From contig CM065301.1 in assembly GCA_032871835.1 (NCBI GenBank), forward strand, positions 33,240,405 through 33,304,404: a DNA stretch of 64,000 nucleotides, given 5' to 3'. Shown piece after piece: positions 36,666-49,001 of the stretch. Within the stretch, counting starts at the first letter, position 1, and the number at the start of each line of letters is the position of its first letter. The translations under genes and the position numbers were made by a program. Source of the stretch: Dipteronia dyeriana. Its lineage: Eukaryota; Streptophyta; Magnoliopsida; Sapindales; Sapindaceae. Under the pieces are notes generated by a model, which saw nothing but the letters and a program-made list of their open reading frames with translations, was not told the origin of the DNA and did not search any database.

Positions 36666-37039
36666 CAGCAAGCAAGCTTGGATACTTCTTGTCTATTTTG
36701 GTCATTTCATACTCTATTTTTTCCTTCTGATTTATATATCCCTTCCCTCTCACATTTCACTCTAAGAAGGTATACAAAATTTGAGTGCAGAATTTTCTCC
36801 AAAATGTTCTCACCTTCCAAACACCATAACTTCTTCATTTGAACTCCGATCTGAGTGATTCAATGTTTAGAGTGTTTGTCTATTCATCCTCCATCTTTTC
36901 TCTAAAAGTTTAAGTTATTTTTACTGCTTTTTTAGGAGTCTAACCTCACAAAAATAGGACTGTACCAAATCAACTAAGGTATTGATTTTCTCTCAAAGTT
37001 TTCTTTTAAACCTTGGTCAATTGCCTTGGATTTTCTTCT

Positions 37040-37082
<43 letters not shown>

Positions 37083-38373
37083 CTTGTGATAATTTGTATT
37101 TGAGTTTTGAGCTCATTTGAAGCTAGACTGAGTTTCAATTAAAATCTCACATGTTGAGTTAGATTTTGATTGTGCCTATGTTTTCACATGTTTGGGATTG
37201 TATTGTGCTAGCTATGATTCTAGGATTATTTGGTGATCTTTACTTGATTGATTTTATGAAAAAAGTTCCTCAAATGTATTAGGCTATCTTTGGCCAATAT
37301 CTCACTATGATACATGTGCTTGTGTTCTTTTGAGCTATTCTTGTGCTTCGTTGATTTCATGAATAGAAAATATGCTTTATAACTCTTGCTTTAATCCAAA
37401 TGACTTTGTCACTTGATTATAGCATGTTTTTGGTATATGAGATTTAAACTTGATTATGTATTAATTGAATATATCTTATGACTCAAGTTTTAGATCTATG
37501 CATGTATCTAGGTTGTATTTAGTGTTGAACATATCTTACATAATCTAGATGAATTAAACACGCATGATTAACTAGACAACAATTGGTTTATGCATTCATG
37601 CTTATGTCTAGTATTTTCCATAGGATGTGTTGATCATAACATTCTATGTTTCGTGCTTGTTGCATTTTGCATTCATGATCACCTAGATGCCTTGTGAGAA
37701 TGAAGTCTTGATAGGTGTGAGACCTATGTTGTTGAGCAAGAAAGTCTTGGCAAGAGGTAGGAGACCTCGGAATGTCAAGCAAGGAAGTCTTGCCTAGGGT
37801 CATGAGGATCCAGAAGGGTGAGTAAGGAAGTCTTGCCCAGGGTCATGAGGATCAGGAAGGATGAGCAAGGAAGTCTTGCCTAGGGTCGTAAGGATTCGGA
37901 ATGGTGAGCGAGGAAGTTTTGACAAAAGGTGTGAGGCCTCAGAATGTTGTGCAAGAGGGGGACATATTCATAAGTAGGATATGATGGTAGATTCTAGGTG
38001 AAGGGGTCGCTTGAGAGATTATACTTTTCTTATCTACTAGTGGATTTTGTTTGCCGGTGATTGCTATCCAGTGGATGTTTCCGCTTCGGAGGTTTACCAC
38101 ATTATATCTTGTGTCAACTTTTCTCTATCCTTATCTTTCTTATATTGGTACTTGTTACTTGAATACTATGGATAGAACTTTATATGTAAGTTAACTTCCT
38201 TACTATAATATCAATTGTGTATATGTTATAGTTGCTTGTTTATATCACGCTTTACATGTTTTATATATTGATTAAGTATCTTTAGTTGATATATATATTG
38301 TGATACAAACAATTTAGAGGGACAAACTTTTGTTTGTTTCTAAGAGAGTCGAAAAAGGTGTCTAACCTATTCA

Positions 38374-38399
38374 CCCCCCCCCCCCCCCCCCCCCCCCCC
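38374..38399 (+). repeat. Poly-C tract (26 C)
   Basis: The longest C run in the window, at the conserved position just before the LTR end of element D. Confidence 0.95.
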
Positions 38400-38450
38400 A
38401 TCCTCCTCCTCTAGGTTAGCCTTGAGCATTTAACCATGTATTTATTTTCA

Positions 38451-38466
38451 ATTGGTATCAGAGCAG
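38451..38466 (+). promoter_or_regulatory. Element D primer binding site
   Basis: ATTGGTATCAGAGCAG directly follows the LTR. It is an exact match to the copia tRNA-iMet primer consensus. Confidence 0.92.
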
Positions 38467-38528
38467 GACACTAGATTGTACTTAGTGAGCATTCAGTCAT
38501 TCATAGTATTTGTAATGCTTTTGAAGTC

Positions 38529-40558
38529 ATGGGTTTACAGGATTATGTGATGGCAGAATAAGCCTCAAATACTAGGCCACAATTACTTTGAGGCACTAAC
38601 TATGGGTATTGGAAGTTGAGGATGAAAGCTTACATTTTCTCTATTGATGAAAGGGCATGAATGGTAGTGGAAGAAGGTTATAGTCCTCCGACCAAGGTTC
38701 AAGAGAATGGAACCAATATACTCAAGCCAATGAGTGATTGGACAATGAATGAGTTTGAGGTTGCTAAATAACACCATCGTTCTTTGATTGCCATCTTTAG
38801 AGGAGTTGATGGGCATCATTTCTCTTACATTCAAAATCTTGAATCCGTAAAGGAGGCTTGGGATACTCTCCAAGTTACTAATGAAGGAACCTTAGCGGTG
38901 AAGAAATCAAGGCTTCAAATGTTGGCTTCACAATTTGAAGGTTTAAGTATGGGTAAAGAAGAAAAGTTTGAAGACTTCCAATTTCGGCTTCTTAGCATTG
39001 CTAACCAATGTCAAGCACTTAAAGTACCTATCTCAAGAGAGCGTTTAAATTGGAAAATCCTTAGGTCTCTTCCTAAAAGATTTAAATCAAAGGTGACAAC
39101 CATTGAGGAAAGCAATGATGTGGATAACATGAACATCGATGAGTTGCTTGGGTCTCTCCAAACTTATGAGATATGCTTGAAGCCAAAGATTAAGAGTATA
39201 GAAATCAGGCTCTCAATGATGTTAAGGATGAGAGTGATGATGAAAATAAAGAGACGATTCTTTTGGTTAGAAAGTTCAAGAAGATTCTAAAGAAGAATGC
39301 CAAGCCTAGAGGCAAGTCTTCTAAGGAAGAGGGAGTTAAGAAACCATCATCTCCAAGGAATGAGAAGAATAGTCAAGCCATGAACAAGAAAGGTGTTCAA
39401 TGCTACAATTGTCATGGTTTTGGTCACTTTGCTTGTGAGTGCACCAAGAAACCATTTAAGAAATACAAGAAAGGCAAGGTTTTGGTGGCTACTTGGAGTG
39501 ATGATGAGAGCTCTAGTAGTTAGTCTTCAAGTGATGAAGAGTTGGTGAGCAACTTTGTAGCTCTAATGGCTTCTCATTCTTCACTAGATATTGATGGTAC
39601 AATATCTTTGAACAAGAACTTTGATACAAATCATCATGGAAGCTCTATTTCCATTCCTACCAATCATGAGTTGTTGGCCAAGATAGAGCAGCTTGAAGAA
39701 GCTAGAGATAATGCTCTAAGAGAGGTAGTTGAGAAGGATGATTTGATCAAGAAATAACTAGATGAGTTTGTGATTGTTACTCGCAGACTTCTTGGTGAGA
39801 AAGGTGATATTATGAAGAAGTTTAGAGAACTTGAAAAGATAAACCTTGAGAATGATGGAATGATATCTTTTTTGAAGAAGAGAGAACAAGAATTAATGGA
39901 AGAGATAGACACGGCTAAGGAGGCCATCAATGACTTACTGAATGATTCGGTAAGTGTGCTTAATGTTAAGAATCTTGTTAACTCTCATAGTGGTAAAGAT
40001 GACTTGGTAGTTGAAGAGGAGCCCTTGGAACATCACTTCCTACTCACTAGTATTAACAAGAAACCACACAAGAAGAGAAGATCAAAAGCCAAGAAGAAGT
40101 TGGAAAACAAGGTATCTTTGCAAACTCCTAGTGAACCTAGTTCAAATCCAAAAGGTACAATCTCATCTTTTATTCCAATTTGCCATTATTGCAACAAAAT
40201 AGGTCATATCAAGCCTAGGTCTTATAAATTTATTGAAAAATGCAAATTAGGAAATGAATCTAGAGATAAAGAGATTAAACTTCAACTTGAACATGCTAAG
40301 GCTTTGAAAGTTGAGAAACATGATAATATTGCTAAGCATGAAAAGAAGTTGTGGAGTAGAAAGAAAGCTAATCTTGTTCAACTTGACAAAGCTTGGGTTG
40401 AAAATGCTAAGGAAGAGAGTATTAAAGATATTCTTGTTCATCAAGTCATTGAAGGATTTTACTCTAGATTTAACATTGTTGTCAAGGATGATATTGGAAA
40501 TGTTTGTGTAGGTACACCCAAGAACAAGTGGTTCAAGGGTGAGTGCTCTTATCACTAA
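38529..40558 (+). pseudogene. gag: Element D gag pseudogene
   Basis: ATG 38529 (MGLQDYV) is conserved with element E. Stops at about 38559, 38589, 38652 and 38769 and a frame change near 39200-39260 break it. The UBN2-type gag domain is clear (AWDTLQVTNEGT, FEDFQFRLLSIANQCQAL, LRSLPKRFKSKV). Knuckle 1 CYNCHGFGHFACEC is at 39401-39442, and a serine/acidic region follows with a stop near 39521. A long predicted coiled coil (about 39660-39940, stop near 39755) comes next. Knuckle 2 (about 40181-40222) reads CHYC...GH...S, its last cysteine lost. The frame ends at 40558 after GTPKNKWFKG, just where other SIRE-like elements reach the protease. No pol follows. Confidence 0.88.
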
Positions 40559-42207
40559 TATAAGAAGCATATGTGAGGTAGCTTTGAGGCAATATATCAA
40601 TTGTGTTGAGAATTCAAGCTTGCTAGCTTTGAATACTCCATGTATTGATATGTACTTGGTTATCTCACATCATGTTTGTTATGATCGTCAAAATTTATTG
40701 GTTAATTTTTTAGAAGTTCTTTTGATATATGTGTTGGTTGAGTTGAGATATTATGCTTTTTATACTCTTGTTGTGAAATATCGTCAACTTGGTGCCATGG
40801 GGACATTCAAGGCAAGAGTGCTCTTAAAAAGGCGAAAGTATGATATTTGGTGAATATAATATGTAAAAGGTATCTCTATACTCTAATTCTTGTTCTCTTT
40901 GATATTCATCTTTTGACTCAATCTTTGACATACATCTCATAGCACGTCATATTAGAAAATTTTGTATAACATACATATGATTCTCATTGACATTTGCTAT
41001 TTTAGGATCTAATAGTGATATCGTTCACATTGATCTCAACTTTGATTATTGTTTGTGTATAGTATATTGAGGGGCATTACTTTTAAAAATATGAGCTTTA
41101 TATTCTTTAAAAGCTACTCATTAGAGAAGTAATGATCTTGAATAAGTCTCTACTTATTGCTTTTAGATCATGTGCTTATGAGCCATAAAATCTTGGTTTT
41201 CTAAAATTGCACTTTGCTTGTCTTATATGTTTTGCCAGTAGGTTGAGTTTACTAATATGTAAACTTTGGATACACCTTGAAGTTTTTATGCTTAAGTACA
41301 TTTAAAATGACCTATGGTTAGTATCCATTTTGCTTCGGCAAATACATAGAACTCAACGAGCACCTTCATGGAAAGGGCTACACACATTGGTTCTGAAAGT
41401 TACCCAATGTTGGAAAGAGCTACACCATTGTGATGAGTGAAAGCCACCATGAAGTGAATTTTTTTTTATGTAAGAAAAAATTAAAGGAGTGTTGAAATGG
41501 AATCATGAAAAGAAAAATCTTTGATTCAAAGCCTAAAAAGAAAAGAAGAAAGGCTTAAAAATGAGTATAGTTAAAAAATAAAAAGAAATGGGATGACGAG
41601 CCATATGCACACACGCGCTCATATGTTGAAATCTATTCTCTAAAAAGCAAAAAATTCCGAATGATAATCGGTTTGACTTTTATGGAAAAAGCTTAAGATG
41701 AATAGATGTTGGAAATTGTTTGCATGTTGATTATCAAACTACTTCTTGATATATATTTGAAGCATATCTCTCACACACACACTTTGTTTATGAGCATGTT
41801 GATATTTTAGCAATTGTTGAAGAATTATGAGAGAACTTGAAAATATTTGTGTATCTCTATTAGCATATGAAGCTTATTTTATTGATATTTCCTAAAATTG
41901 CTTGAATGTGTGATTGTGTGAACATATTTGTAAACTTTATGCTATCATTGATTTTAGTTATAGTATTTATCAAGGGGGAGCATTGTATGCTAGACATTGT
42001 TCTCTTTTATGATGTGTTCACATGCTTCATTTTGTTACATGTTGGCATATTTTGACTTAATGACACTTGTAAGATGTTACTCACTATCTTTGTCTTCCAT
42101 GATGATTCATTCTTCAGTCATGTCTTTGTTTTTATATCTTTTTGACTAATGTGCTTGTTTTATTTTCACTCACTTTTGTTGTTATAGCATCTTATCACAC
42201 AAGAAAA
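40559..42207 (+). other. Element D spacer in place of pol
   Basis: About 1.65 kb with no protease, integrase, RT or RNase H motif on either strand. The same spacer follows gag in E. A roughly 100-codon ORF (40539-40853), conserved in E, overlaps the gag end in the +1 frame and matches nothing I know. A segment with complementary stretches (CTTCATGG/CCATGAAG and ACATTGG/CCAATGT) lies at about 41365-41455. The end (TTTTGTTGTTATAG, about 42174-42187) looks like a 3' splice site ahead of ORF2. Confidence 0.75.
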
Positions 42208-43271
42208 ATGGGAAGAACTAAGTTTACTGGATGTGGAAATCAATTAAATCCCGTTGTGAAAACCAAGTGTATCTCAAAAGGATCCAAAGCTTCAAGGACA
42301 AAAGATTTAGGGATCTTTGGAACAAAGAAGATATTTCAAGAGAGAGGCATTGACTTTGGTAAGTGTAAAGATTCTTATGTTCTTAAATGCTTAAAAGATA
42401 GAAAATGGGAATCTTTGGTGAGCATGTTAGGAGTTGTAAATGATACTCTTGTTAGAGAGTTCTATCATGTATATAAGGAAAGTGTCACCTTGTTAGATGT
42501 TTTGATGGATGTAAAGGGTATTGTATTTAGAGTTAACCCAGAAAAACATTAACAAATTTCTTAGGCTATCTAATGATATAGATTCAAATTTTCTTGATGT
42601 GGATATCATTGAGAATCTAAATATCATGGGTAGAACTCTTTGTGGCAATGCTTCCTTTGAGTGGAAAAGTAGGGCATACATTAGTCAACATGAGTTAACT
42701 AAGGCTAGTGCATTTTGGTATCTATTCATTTGCACTGACATTATTGGATCTTTGAATTCAACCGAGTTGAATAAGGACAAGATCAAATTAGTGTATGCCT
42801 TGGTAACTAATCAACCGATAAACCTTGGAGATCTTCTCATGTATTACATTGATAGTGTGGGCTTTCTCTACTAGAGGTGATAAAAAGCTAGCATTACCGA
42901 GGCTTATTACTTTATTGTGTTTAGCTCGTGGGATTAAAAGTAGAGAAGATGATGTGTTAGTTCAACCCTTGGAAAAATATTGTGATAAACGTGTGTCATA
43001 CATGTCCTATAAGAATAAGCGTAAGACTTATGATACTTTTGGACTATTTAGTAGTTCTCAAGTTGATAGTCATGTGATTAGCACAAGTATTCTTCCGGAT
43101 TGGGCTATACAATTGAAGAAGAAGGTTGATGAACTCAGTGCAATAGTTGTTCAACAAGATGCTAGAATTAAAGAGTTGGAGAAGTGCATTGCTTCAAGCA
43201 CAATACCACCACTCAAGCATTATGTTAGATCAACTACTCGCACGACTTTCTTTGGTGGAACAAGTGGCTAG
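42208..43271 (+). pseudogene. Element D ORF2: envelope-like / plant transposon protein domain, with coiled-coil C-terminus
   Basis: ATG 42208 (MGRTKFTG) is shared with E. The N-terminus is basic. Then come FGTKKIFQERGIDF, DRKWESLVSML, LVREFYHVYKE, VKGIVFRVNPEK, ALVTNQPINLGDLLMYYID and a C-terminal heptad-rich stretch (LKKKVDELSAIVVQQDARIKELEK). The pattern fits the 'putative plant transposon protein' domain, often labelled envelope-like in SIRE-type elements, and its place just before the 3' LTR matches the env-like ORF of that lineage. A +1 frameshift after NPEK (about 42540) is shared with E. A second one near 42860 (one extra G) is private to D. Function is unknown; a structural role in the particle is only inference. 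Confidence 0.7.
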
Positions 43272-43732
43272 TATTTGAGCTTTGAGGTACATTTCTTAAC
43301 TTTTTGGCATCATTTCTTGTCAAAAAGGGGGAGAAAGAGTATATGTTAGTTGCTTAGTTACTTTTTATGTTGTTTTGTGAACTTTTGAACTTAATGGCTT
43401 ATAATAATTAGTCTTAAGATTTGGTTAAGATTTTTTGCGATTTGGCATGTATTGAGGGGGTGTTGCATGTATTTGTGGACTTTATTGTATATTCTTATCC
43501 ATATTATATGTTGCTACATTTTATGTTTTCTCTTGTATATGCATTGTGCTTTGAGATGATTTGTAGGCTGCTTTAAAAGAAGAACAAGATGAAGTTCAAG
43601 AGTTGATGAAGATTAGTTCTAGGAATCTTACTCATTGTCATATGGAGGAGTGACTTTGTGACCTATCTTCATTTTTATATTTGTAGTAAATGTATAGGTG
43701 TTTTGACTTGGAATTTTGCCAAAGGGGGAGAT
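43272..43732 (+). other. Element D 3' UTR and polypurine tract
   Basis: Contains CAAAAAGGGGGAGAAAG near 43321-43337 and ends with the polypurine tract AAAGGGGGAGAT at 43721-43732 next to the LTR start. Confidence 0.82.
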
Positions 43733-44722
43733 TGTTAGGTTTTAGATTATGTTGGCATTAATTCCATATCAAAATGATGTTTACTTGTAATGATTTAATT
43801 GTTTAGGTTCATGATGATTCAAGCTTCAAAGAATAAATAACAACTAGTCAAAGCAAGTTCAAAGTCTTCAAAGAGAAAGGATATTATATGGTTCTACAAA
43901 GGTATATTAAGGCCTTATCTTTCTCTTACAAGACTTAGGTACACACACACAATTCATACATTTGTGTCCCTGTATGGTTCTATACCATTATAGGCACATA
44001 CACACAAATCATTCCTTTGTGTCCCTATATCGTTGTGCACCATTTATAACACATTCACACACTTGAAGATGAATGCTCATTCAATGGTATGAAAATAACA
44101 TGTTTTGGAAAATGCATGATTGAAGATTATCTCTATATAGTTTGCATTCTAGTGTGAAATGTGTTTGTATATATATTTGTTGTTAAAACATGGATATTGA
44201 ACTTCATTTTAGTCTTAAATCATTCTTGATTTAGTTTCGGTCATTTCCGTTACTCATACTATTGATTTCAAGTTCTAAATCAAAAGATACTACACTTTCA
44301 ACTCATGATACGTACATTTTCTTCGTCTTAGTATATCGAGTCAAATTATTATTTTATATGTTAAGTATCTTATATGTCCATGTCCGTGAGGGAGTTATGG
44401 TTTGTAATCTGCAAACGGATTCGAATTCTGAGTTCAGAGGCTGGAGAACGGTCGAAGAATGTGAAAGGGAGGTCGAGGGAAAAAGAAGACAGCACAAAGC
44501 TCTTCTTTCCCGAGATGGTGCGTGGCCATCTCAGGCAAGAAGGCTTGCTGCCCTAAGATGCCCACGTGCCATCTCGGGTAGCAAGCAAGCTTGGATGCTT
44601 CTTGTCCCTTTTGGTCATTTCATACTCTATTCTTTCCCTCTCCTTTATATATCCATTCCCTCTCACATTTCATTCTAAGAAGAGATTCAAAATTTGAGTG
44701 TAGAATTTTCTCCCAAATTTTC
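43733..44722 (+). repeat. Element D 3' LTR, first 990 bp
   Basis: Starts TGTTAGGTTTTAGATT after the polypurine tract and follows the family B LTR through the GC hairpin and the TTTATATAT site (about 44642). It breaks at CAAATTTTC (44722), where MULE-related sequence begins. Confidence 0.9.
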
Positions 44723-45372
44723 GATTTACGATTCAAATTTCTATCGATGTAGATGTTGTAGGGTTATTATTAGGAGATTTAGTAGAGATGTAGATAATGT
44801 GTAGACTATCATTGTCTAAGAGAGATTGGGTAGGCTGTTTGACTGGTTTCTCCTCAGTGAATGGAAAATTTGGTGGGTGAGTGAGTTTATGAATGTGTAA
44901 ACATTTGTTTTGGTGGAATATTTTTGTAGAGTGGACTGGAGATGATATGACGATGGGTTTGAGAAATTTGGATACTTAAAAATTATAATTAATTAATGGA
45001 GAGTTGATGATGATTGATGCTTTTGTTCTTGGGATTTTGTGTTGGACCGAAAAAGCTAGTTTCTAGTTTTTGGGTTTTAGATTATTTGTTTGTTCAAGTT
45101 TCAATTGAGATTTTCTTGTTTTCTTGTTTTTATATTATCGATGAGACCGCTACACGTAACATTTTTGTTGTTGTGAAACACTTGTATAGTTCCTGCTTTA
45201 TCCTTTTTGTTTTTTGTTTACATGGTTTGATTTCTTATAGTTTAATAATTTGATGGTGATAGATTTAAGATTTTAAACAGTGATATGAATTGATTAACCT
45301 AATCAAACTTATGTGTGTGATATAGATCTATTTCAGTGAATATAAGTAACTTAATTTGTTGTGATTTTGTAG
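44723..45372 (+). other. Region upstream of the DUF1985 fragment
   Basis: 650 bp of T-rich sequence with no convincing ORF. It ends TTGTTGTGATTTTGTAG immediately before ATG 45373, a plausible 3' splice site, so it may be a 5' UTR intron of the next gene. The left boundary is the break in D's LTR. Confidence 0.5.
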
Positions 45373-45849
45373 ATGGAGAATATGAATTATGATGATTTCT
45401 TCATTAAACCGAGGAATGCACGGTTAAAAAAGTACATAACTAATTTGTATTGCAATCTAAATGTGTTGGTCGATATTACTAAGGTTCTTAAAAAAGTAGG
45501 ACAGTTGGGTTAGTTACGGAAGACATGTTTTGGGCACCTGCTTGCCATCCCGAAAGAGGTGACTTTTTTTGTGGGCCTACTGCATAACTTAATGTTGAGG
45601 CAAATATCTATACCCAGAGTGACCTTTGAGGATGAATTACATTTCTTAGTAGGAGGTAAAGTGGCCAAATTCACGAAAAGAGAATTTTGTTTGGTCACAG
45701 TCGTAAGATTTGGGGTGATGTCAAACATTTTTTTGAAGCCTTATCATGCCTTTCCTGATGGGAATTCACACTCGCCATCCTTACATCCAGCCTCATTCGA
45801 ACATTCGAACCAACTAATATTCTCCTTTCTGCATCTTAATTCCATTTAA
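45373..45849 (+). pseudogene. DUF1985-like fragment (Ulp1-associated transposon gene)
   Basis: From ATG 45373 (MENMNYDDFF) the frame has one TAG at about 45511 and then reads LRKTCFGHLLAIP, FFVGLLHNLMLRQI, DELHFLVGGKVAKFTKREFCLVTVVRFG. The FGHLL / LLHNLMLRQ / FLVGG / F..REFCLVT spacing fits DUF1985. That domain sits upstream of Ulp1-like cysteine protease domains in many plant genomes and is carried by Kaonashi-type MULEs. The protease domain itself is absent. After about 45760 the frame runs into sequence that is a second copy of antisense MULE transposase (GAATTCACACTCGCCATCC), so the C-terminus is an artefact of rearrangement. Confidence 0.72.
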
Positions 45850-46337
45850 TTGGAATTCACACTCGCCATCCTTGCATCCAGCCTTATAACGTGTCTTGCT
45901 AGACCTTCTTATCCGGACTTCAAATCCCTCCTTCAAAGTATACATATTCAACGTTCGCTTTAGATCTTTCTTGCATTGAAATATTCTACACTTGTATAAC
46001 CGACCATCATCTGAAAATGCTTTCTCCGTGCTAATGGGTTCAAAAGAATACATTTTAGCTCTAGGAATAATCCAAGCTCGTGGGGAAGTATGTTTAGAAG
46101 TTTGATCAACATCGTCACCCAAACCATCCTCTCGAAAGGAAACACCGCTACATGTAGCAAAACCCGATGGACCAATATATCCATATCCACCAACAATGCC
46201 AGAACCATAACCCACTCCATCATGGCAATCTTCATCGTCATGACTACCTCTATCAACATCGGGGTATCGAGCTATCATCACTGTTATCGGTGTCCGGCCA
46301 CTGATTGTTCTCTTATCGTTAATGGTTTCATCGTTAC
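45850..46337 (-). pseudogene. MULE transposase fragment, N-terminal/DNA-binding part
   Basis: Minus-strand reading from 46337 down to about 45850. An acidic linker (DVDRGSHDDEDCHD) and a glycine-rich stretch (GYGSGIVGGYGYIG) precede IFQCKKDLKRTLNMYTLKEGFEV-type sequence. RRSSKTRYKAGCKDGECEF follows. The last part fits the MuDR-type domain ahead of MULE transposases (basic residues followed by C...C). The catalytic domain is missing. The upstream part continues at 61265-61071 and 63969-63738 when the two bounded insertions are set aside. It would recognise and cut MULE ends if complete. Confidence 0.75.
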
Positions 46338-48918
46338 TGTTAGGTTTTAGATTGTGTTGGCATTAATTCTATATCAAAATGATGTTTACTTGTAATGATT
46401 TAGTTGTTTAGATTCATGATGATTCAAGCCTCAAAGAAGAAGGATCAACTAGTCAAAGCAAGTTCAAAGTCTTCAAAGAGAAAAGATGCAATATGGTTCT
46501 AAAAAGGTATACTAAGACCTTATCTTTCTCTTACAAGGCTTAAGCACACACATACAATTCATTCGTATGTGTCCCTGCATCGTTGTGCATCATGTATAAC
46601 ACATTCACACACTTGAATATGAATGCTCATGCATTGGTATGGAAATAACATGTTTTGAAAAATGCATGATTGGAGACTGTCTCTATGTAGTTTGCATTCT
46701 AGTGTGAATTGTGTTTGTATGTGTATATGTTTGTATAACATGGATATTGAACTTGAATTTAGACTTAAATCATTCTTCATTGAGTTTCGGTCATTTCAGT
46801 TACTCATACTATTGATTTCAAGTTCTAAGTCAAAATATACTACACTTTCAACTCATGTTGCATACATTGTATTCGTCTTTGTATATCGAGTCAAATCATT
46901 ATTTTTTGGGTTAAGTATCTTATATGTCCATATCCATGAGAGATTTACGGTTCGTAATCCGTAAACAGATTTGAATTCCGAGTTTGGAGCCCAAAGAACG
47001 ATCGAAGAACGCGAGAGGAATGCAAGGGAGTTGCACCATGGCCAAAGGCCATCGCGTGGTGCGAGCCCGAGATGGTGCGTGGCCATCTCGGCCGAACTCC
47101 TTGCTGCCCCGAGATGCCCACGCACCATCTCAGGGAAGCATTATCAAAGGAGGGCATTTTGGTCCTTTTGTTTCTATTCTTTCCCTCTCCTTTATATTTC
47201 CCTTCCCTCTCACATTTCATTCTAAGAAGAAATTTAAAACTTGAGTGTAGAATTTTCTCTCTATATTTTCTCACCTTCCAAACACCATAACTTCTTCATT
47301 TGAACTACGATTTGAGTGATTCAAAGTTGAGCGTGTTTGTCTATTCATCCTTTATCTTTTCTCTGAAGTTTTGAGTTAGTTTTATTGTTGTTTTTGGAAT
47401 CTAAACTCACAAAAATGGGACTGCACCAAAATCAACTAAGGTATTGATTTTCTCTCAAAGTTTTCTTTTAAAAGTTAATCAATTGCCTTGGGTTTTCTTC
47501 TTCAACATATATATATGTGTCTTGTGATTGTTTTGATTTGATTTTTTAACTCATTCTAAGCTAGATTGAGTTTTAATTGAAATCTCACATGTTGAGTTAG
47601 GTTTTTTGATTTTTCCTATCTTGTCACATGTTTGGGATTGTATTGTGATAGCTTTGATTCTAGGACTATTTGATGATCTTTGATTGATTGATTTAGTGAA
47701 AAATAGTTCCTCACATGTATTAGGCTCTCTTTGGCCGAAATCTCACAATGATACATGTGCCTGTGTTCTTTTGAGCTATTCATGTGTTTTGTTGAATCTA
47801 TGAATAGAAATATGCTCTTGAACTTTAGCTTTAATCTAAATGACTTTGTCATATGATTTTAGCATATTTTTGGTTTATGAGATTTAAACTTGATGATATG
47901 TTAATTGAACATATCTTGTGATTCAAGTTTTAGATCTATGCATGTATCTAGGGTGTAATTAATATTAAACATATCTTACATGATCTAGATAGATTAAACA
48001 TGCATTATTGACTAGACTACATTTGTTTTGTGCATTCATGCTCATGTCTAGTATTTTTCATAGTATGTGTTGATCATAACATTCTATGTTGCGTGCTTGT
48101 TTGCGTTTTGCATTCATGATCACCTAGATGCCTTATGAGAAGGAAGTCTTGACAATAGATGTGAGACTTATGTTGTTGAGCAAGAAATTCTTGGCAAGAG
48201 GTGGGAGACCTTGGATTTTCAAGCAAGGAAGTCTTGACTAGAGTCGGGAGGACTCGGATAGTTGAGCAAGAAGTCTTGCCTAGGGTTATGAGGATCCGGA
48301 AGGGTGAGCGAGGAAGTCTTGACTAGAGTCGGAAGGACTCAGATAGTTAAGTAAGAAGTCTTACCTTAGGTCATGAGGATCCGGAAGGGTGAGCGAGGAA
48401 GTCTTGACAAGAGGTGTGAGGCCTTAGAATGTTGAGCAAGAGGGTGACATCTTTATGAGTAGGATAGGAGGGTAATTTCTAGGTGAAGGGGTCACTTGAG
48501 AGATTGTACTTGTCTTATCTACTAGAGCATTTTGTTTGCCGGTGGTATCTAACCCGTGGATGTTTCCTCTTCGGAGGTTTACCACGTTATATCTTGTGTC
48601 AACTTTTCTCTATCCCTATCTCTCTTATATTTGTATTTGTTATTTGATATTTGAATCCTATGGATAGAACTCTTTATGTAAGTTGACTTCCTTTCTATAA
48701 TATAGATTGTGTATGTGTTATGATTACTTATTTTTATCACACTTTACTTGTTTTATATAATGATTAAGTGTCTTTAATTGATATATATATTGTGATACAA
48801 GCAATCTAGAGGGAGAAACTTTTGTTTGTTTCTAAGGGAGTCAAAAAGGTGCCTAACCTATTCATCCCCCCCCCCCCTCTAGGTTAGCCTTGAGCATTTA
48901 ACAGTGTTTGTATTTTCA
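46338..48918 (+). repeat. Element E 5' LTR (2581 bp)
   Basis: TGTTAGGTTTTAGATTG to TTTTCA. It has one CA-rich unit, the GC hairpin (47066-47135), the minisatellite (48140-48445), a short AT run and 12 C (48866-48877). Confidence 0.93.
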
Positions 48919-48936
48919 ATTAGTATCAGAGCAGGA
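48919..48936 (+). promoter_or_regulatory. Element E primer binding site
   Basis: ATTAGTATCAGAGCAG; one base differs from D's ATTGGTATCAGAGCAG. Confidence 0.88.
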
Positions 48937-49001
48937 CACTAGATTGTACTTAGTGAGAGTCTAGGTGATACATTCACGGTTTTTGCAAAGCTTTTGAAGT
49001 C

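Larger units (their letters stand above)
35913..38450 (+). repeat. Element D 5' LTR, lacking its first ~145 bp
   Basis: Starts within the LTR at AAGGATGC (compare 4453 in B1) and ends TTTTCA before a primer site. It contains three CA-rich units, the well-preserved GC hairpin (36596-36612 with 36649-36665), a TATATAT promoter-like site near 36732, an AT run, the minisatellite and a 26-C run (38374-38399). Confidence 0.9.

Noticed and set aside
40247..40600. Minus-strand ORF conserved between D and E (also 50746-51105)
   Set aside because: It is antisense to the conserved gag end; similarity follows from the sense strand.
41420..41450. Hammerhead-ribozyme-like core GATGAGTGAAAG in the D spacer
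   Set aside because: Stem II and the cleavage-site context are missing, and E reads CAATGAGTGAAAG, which breaks the core.
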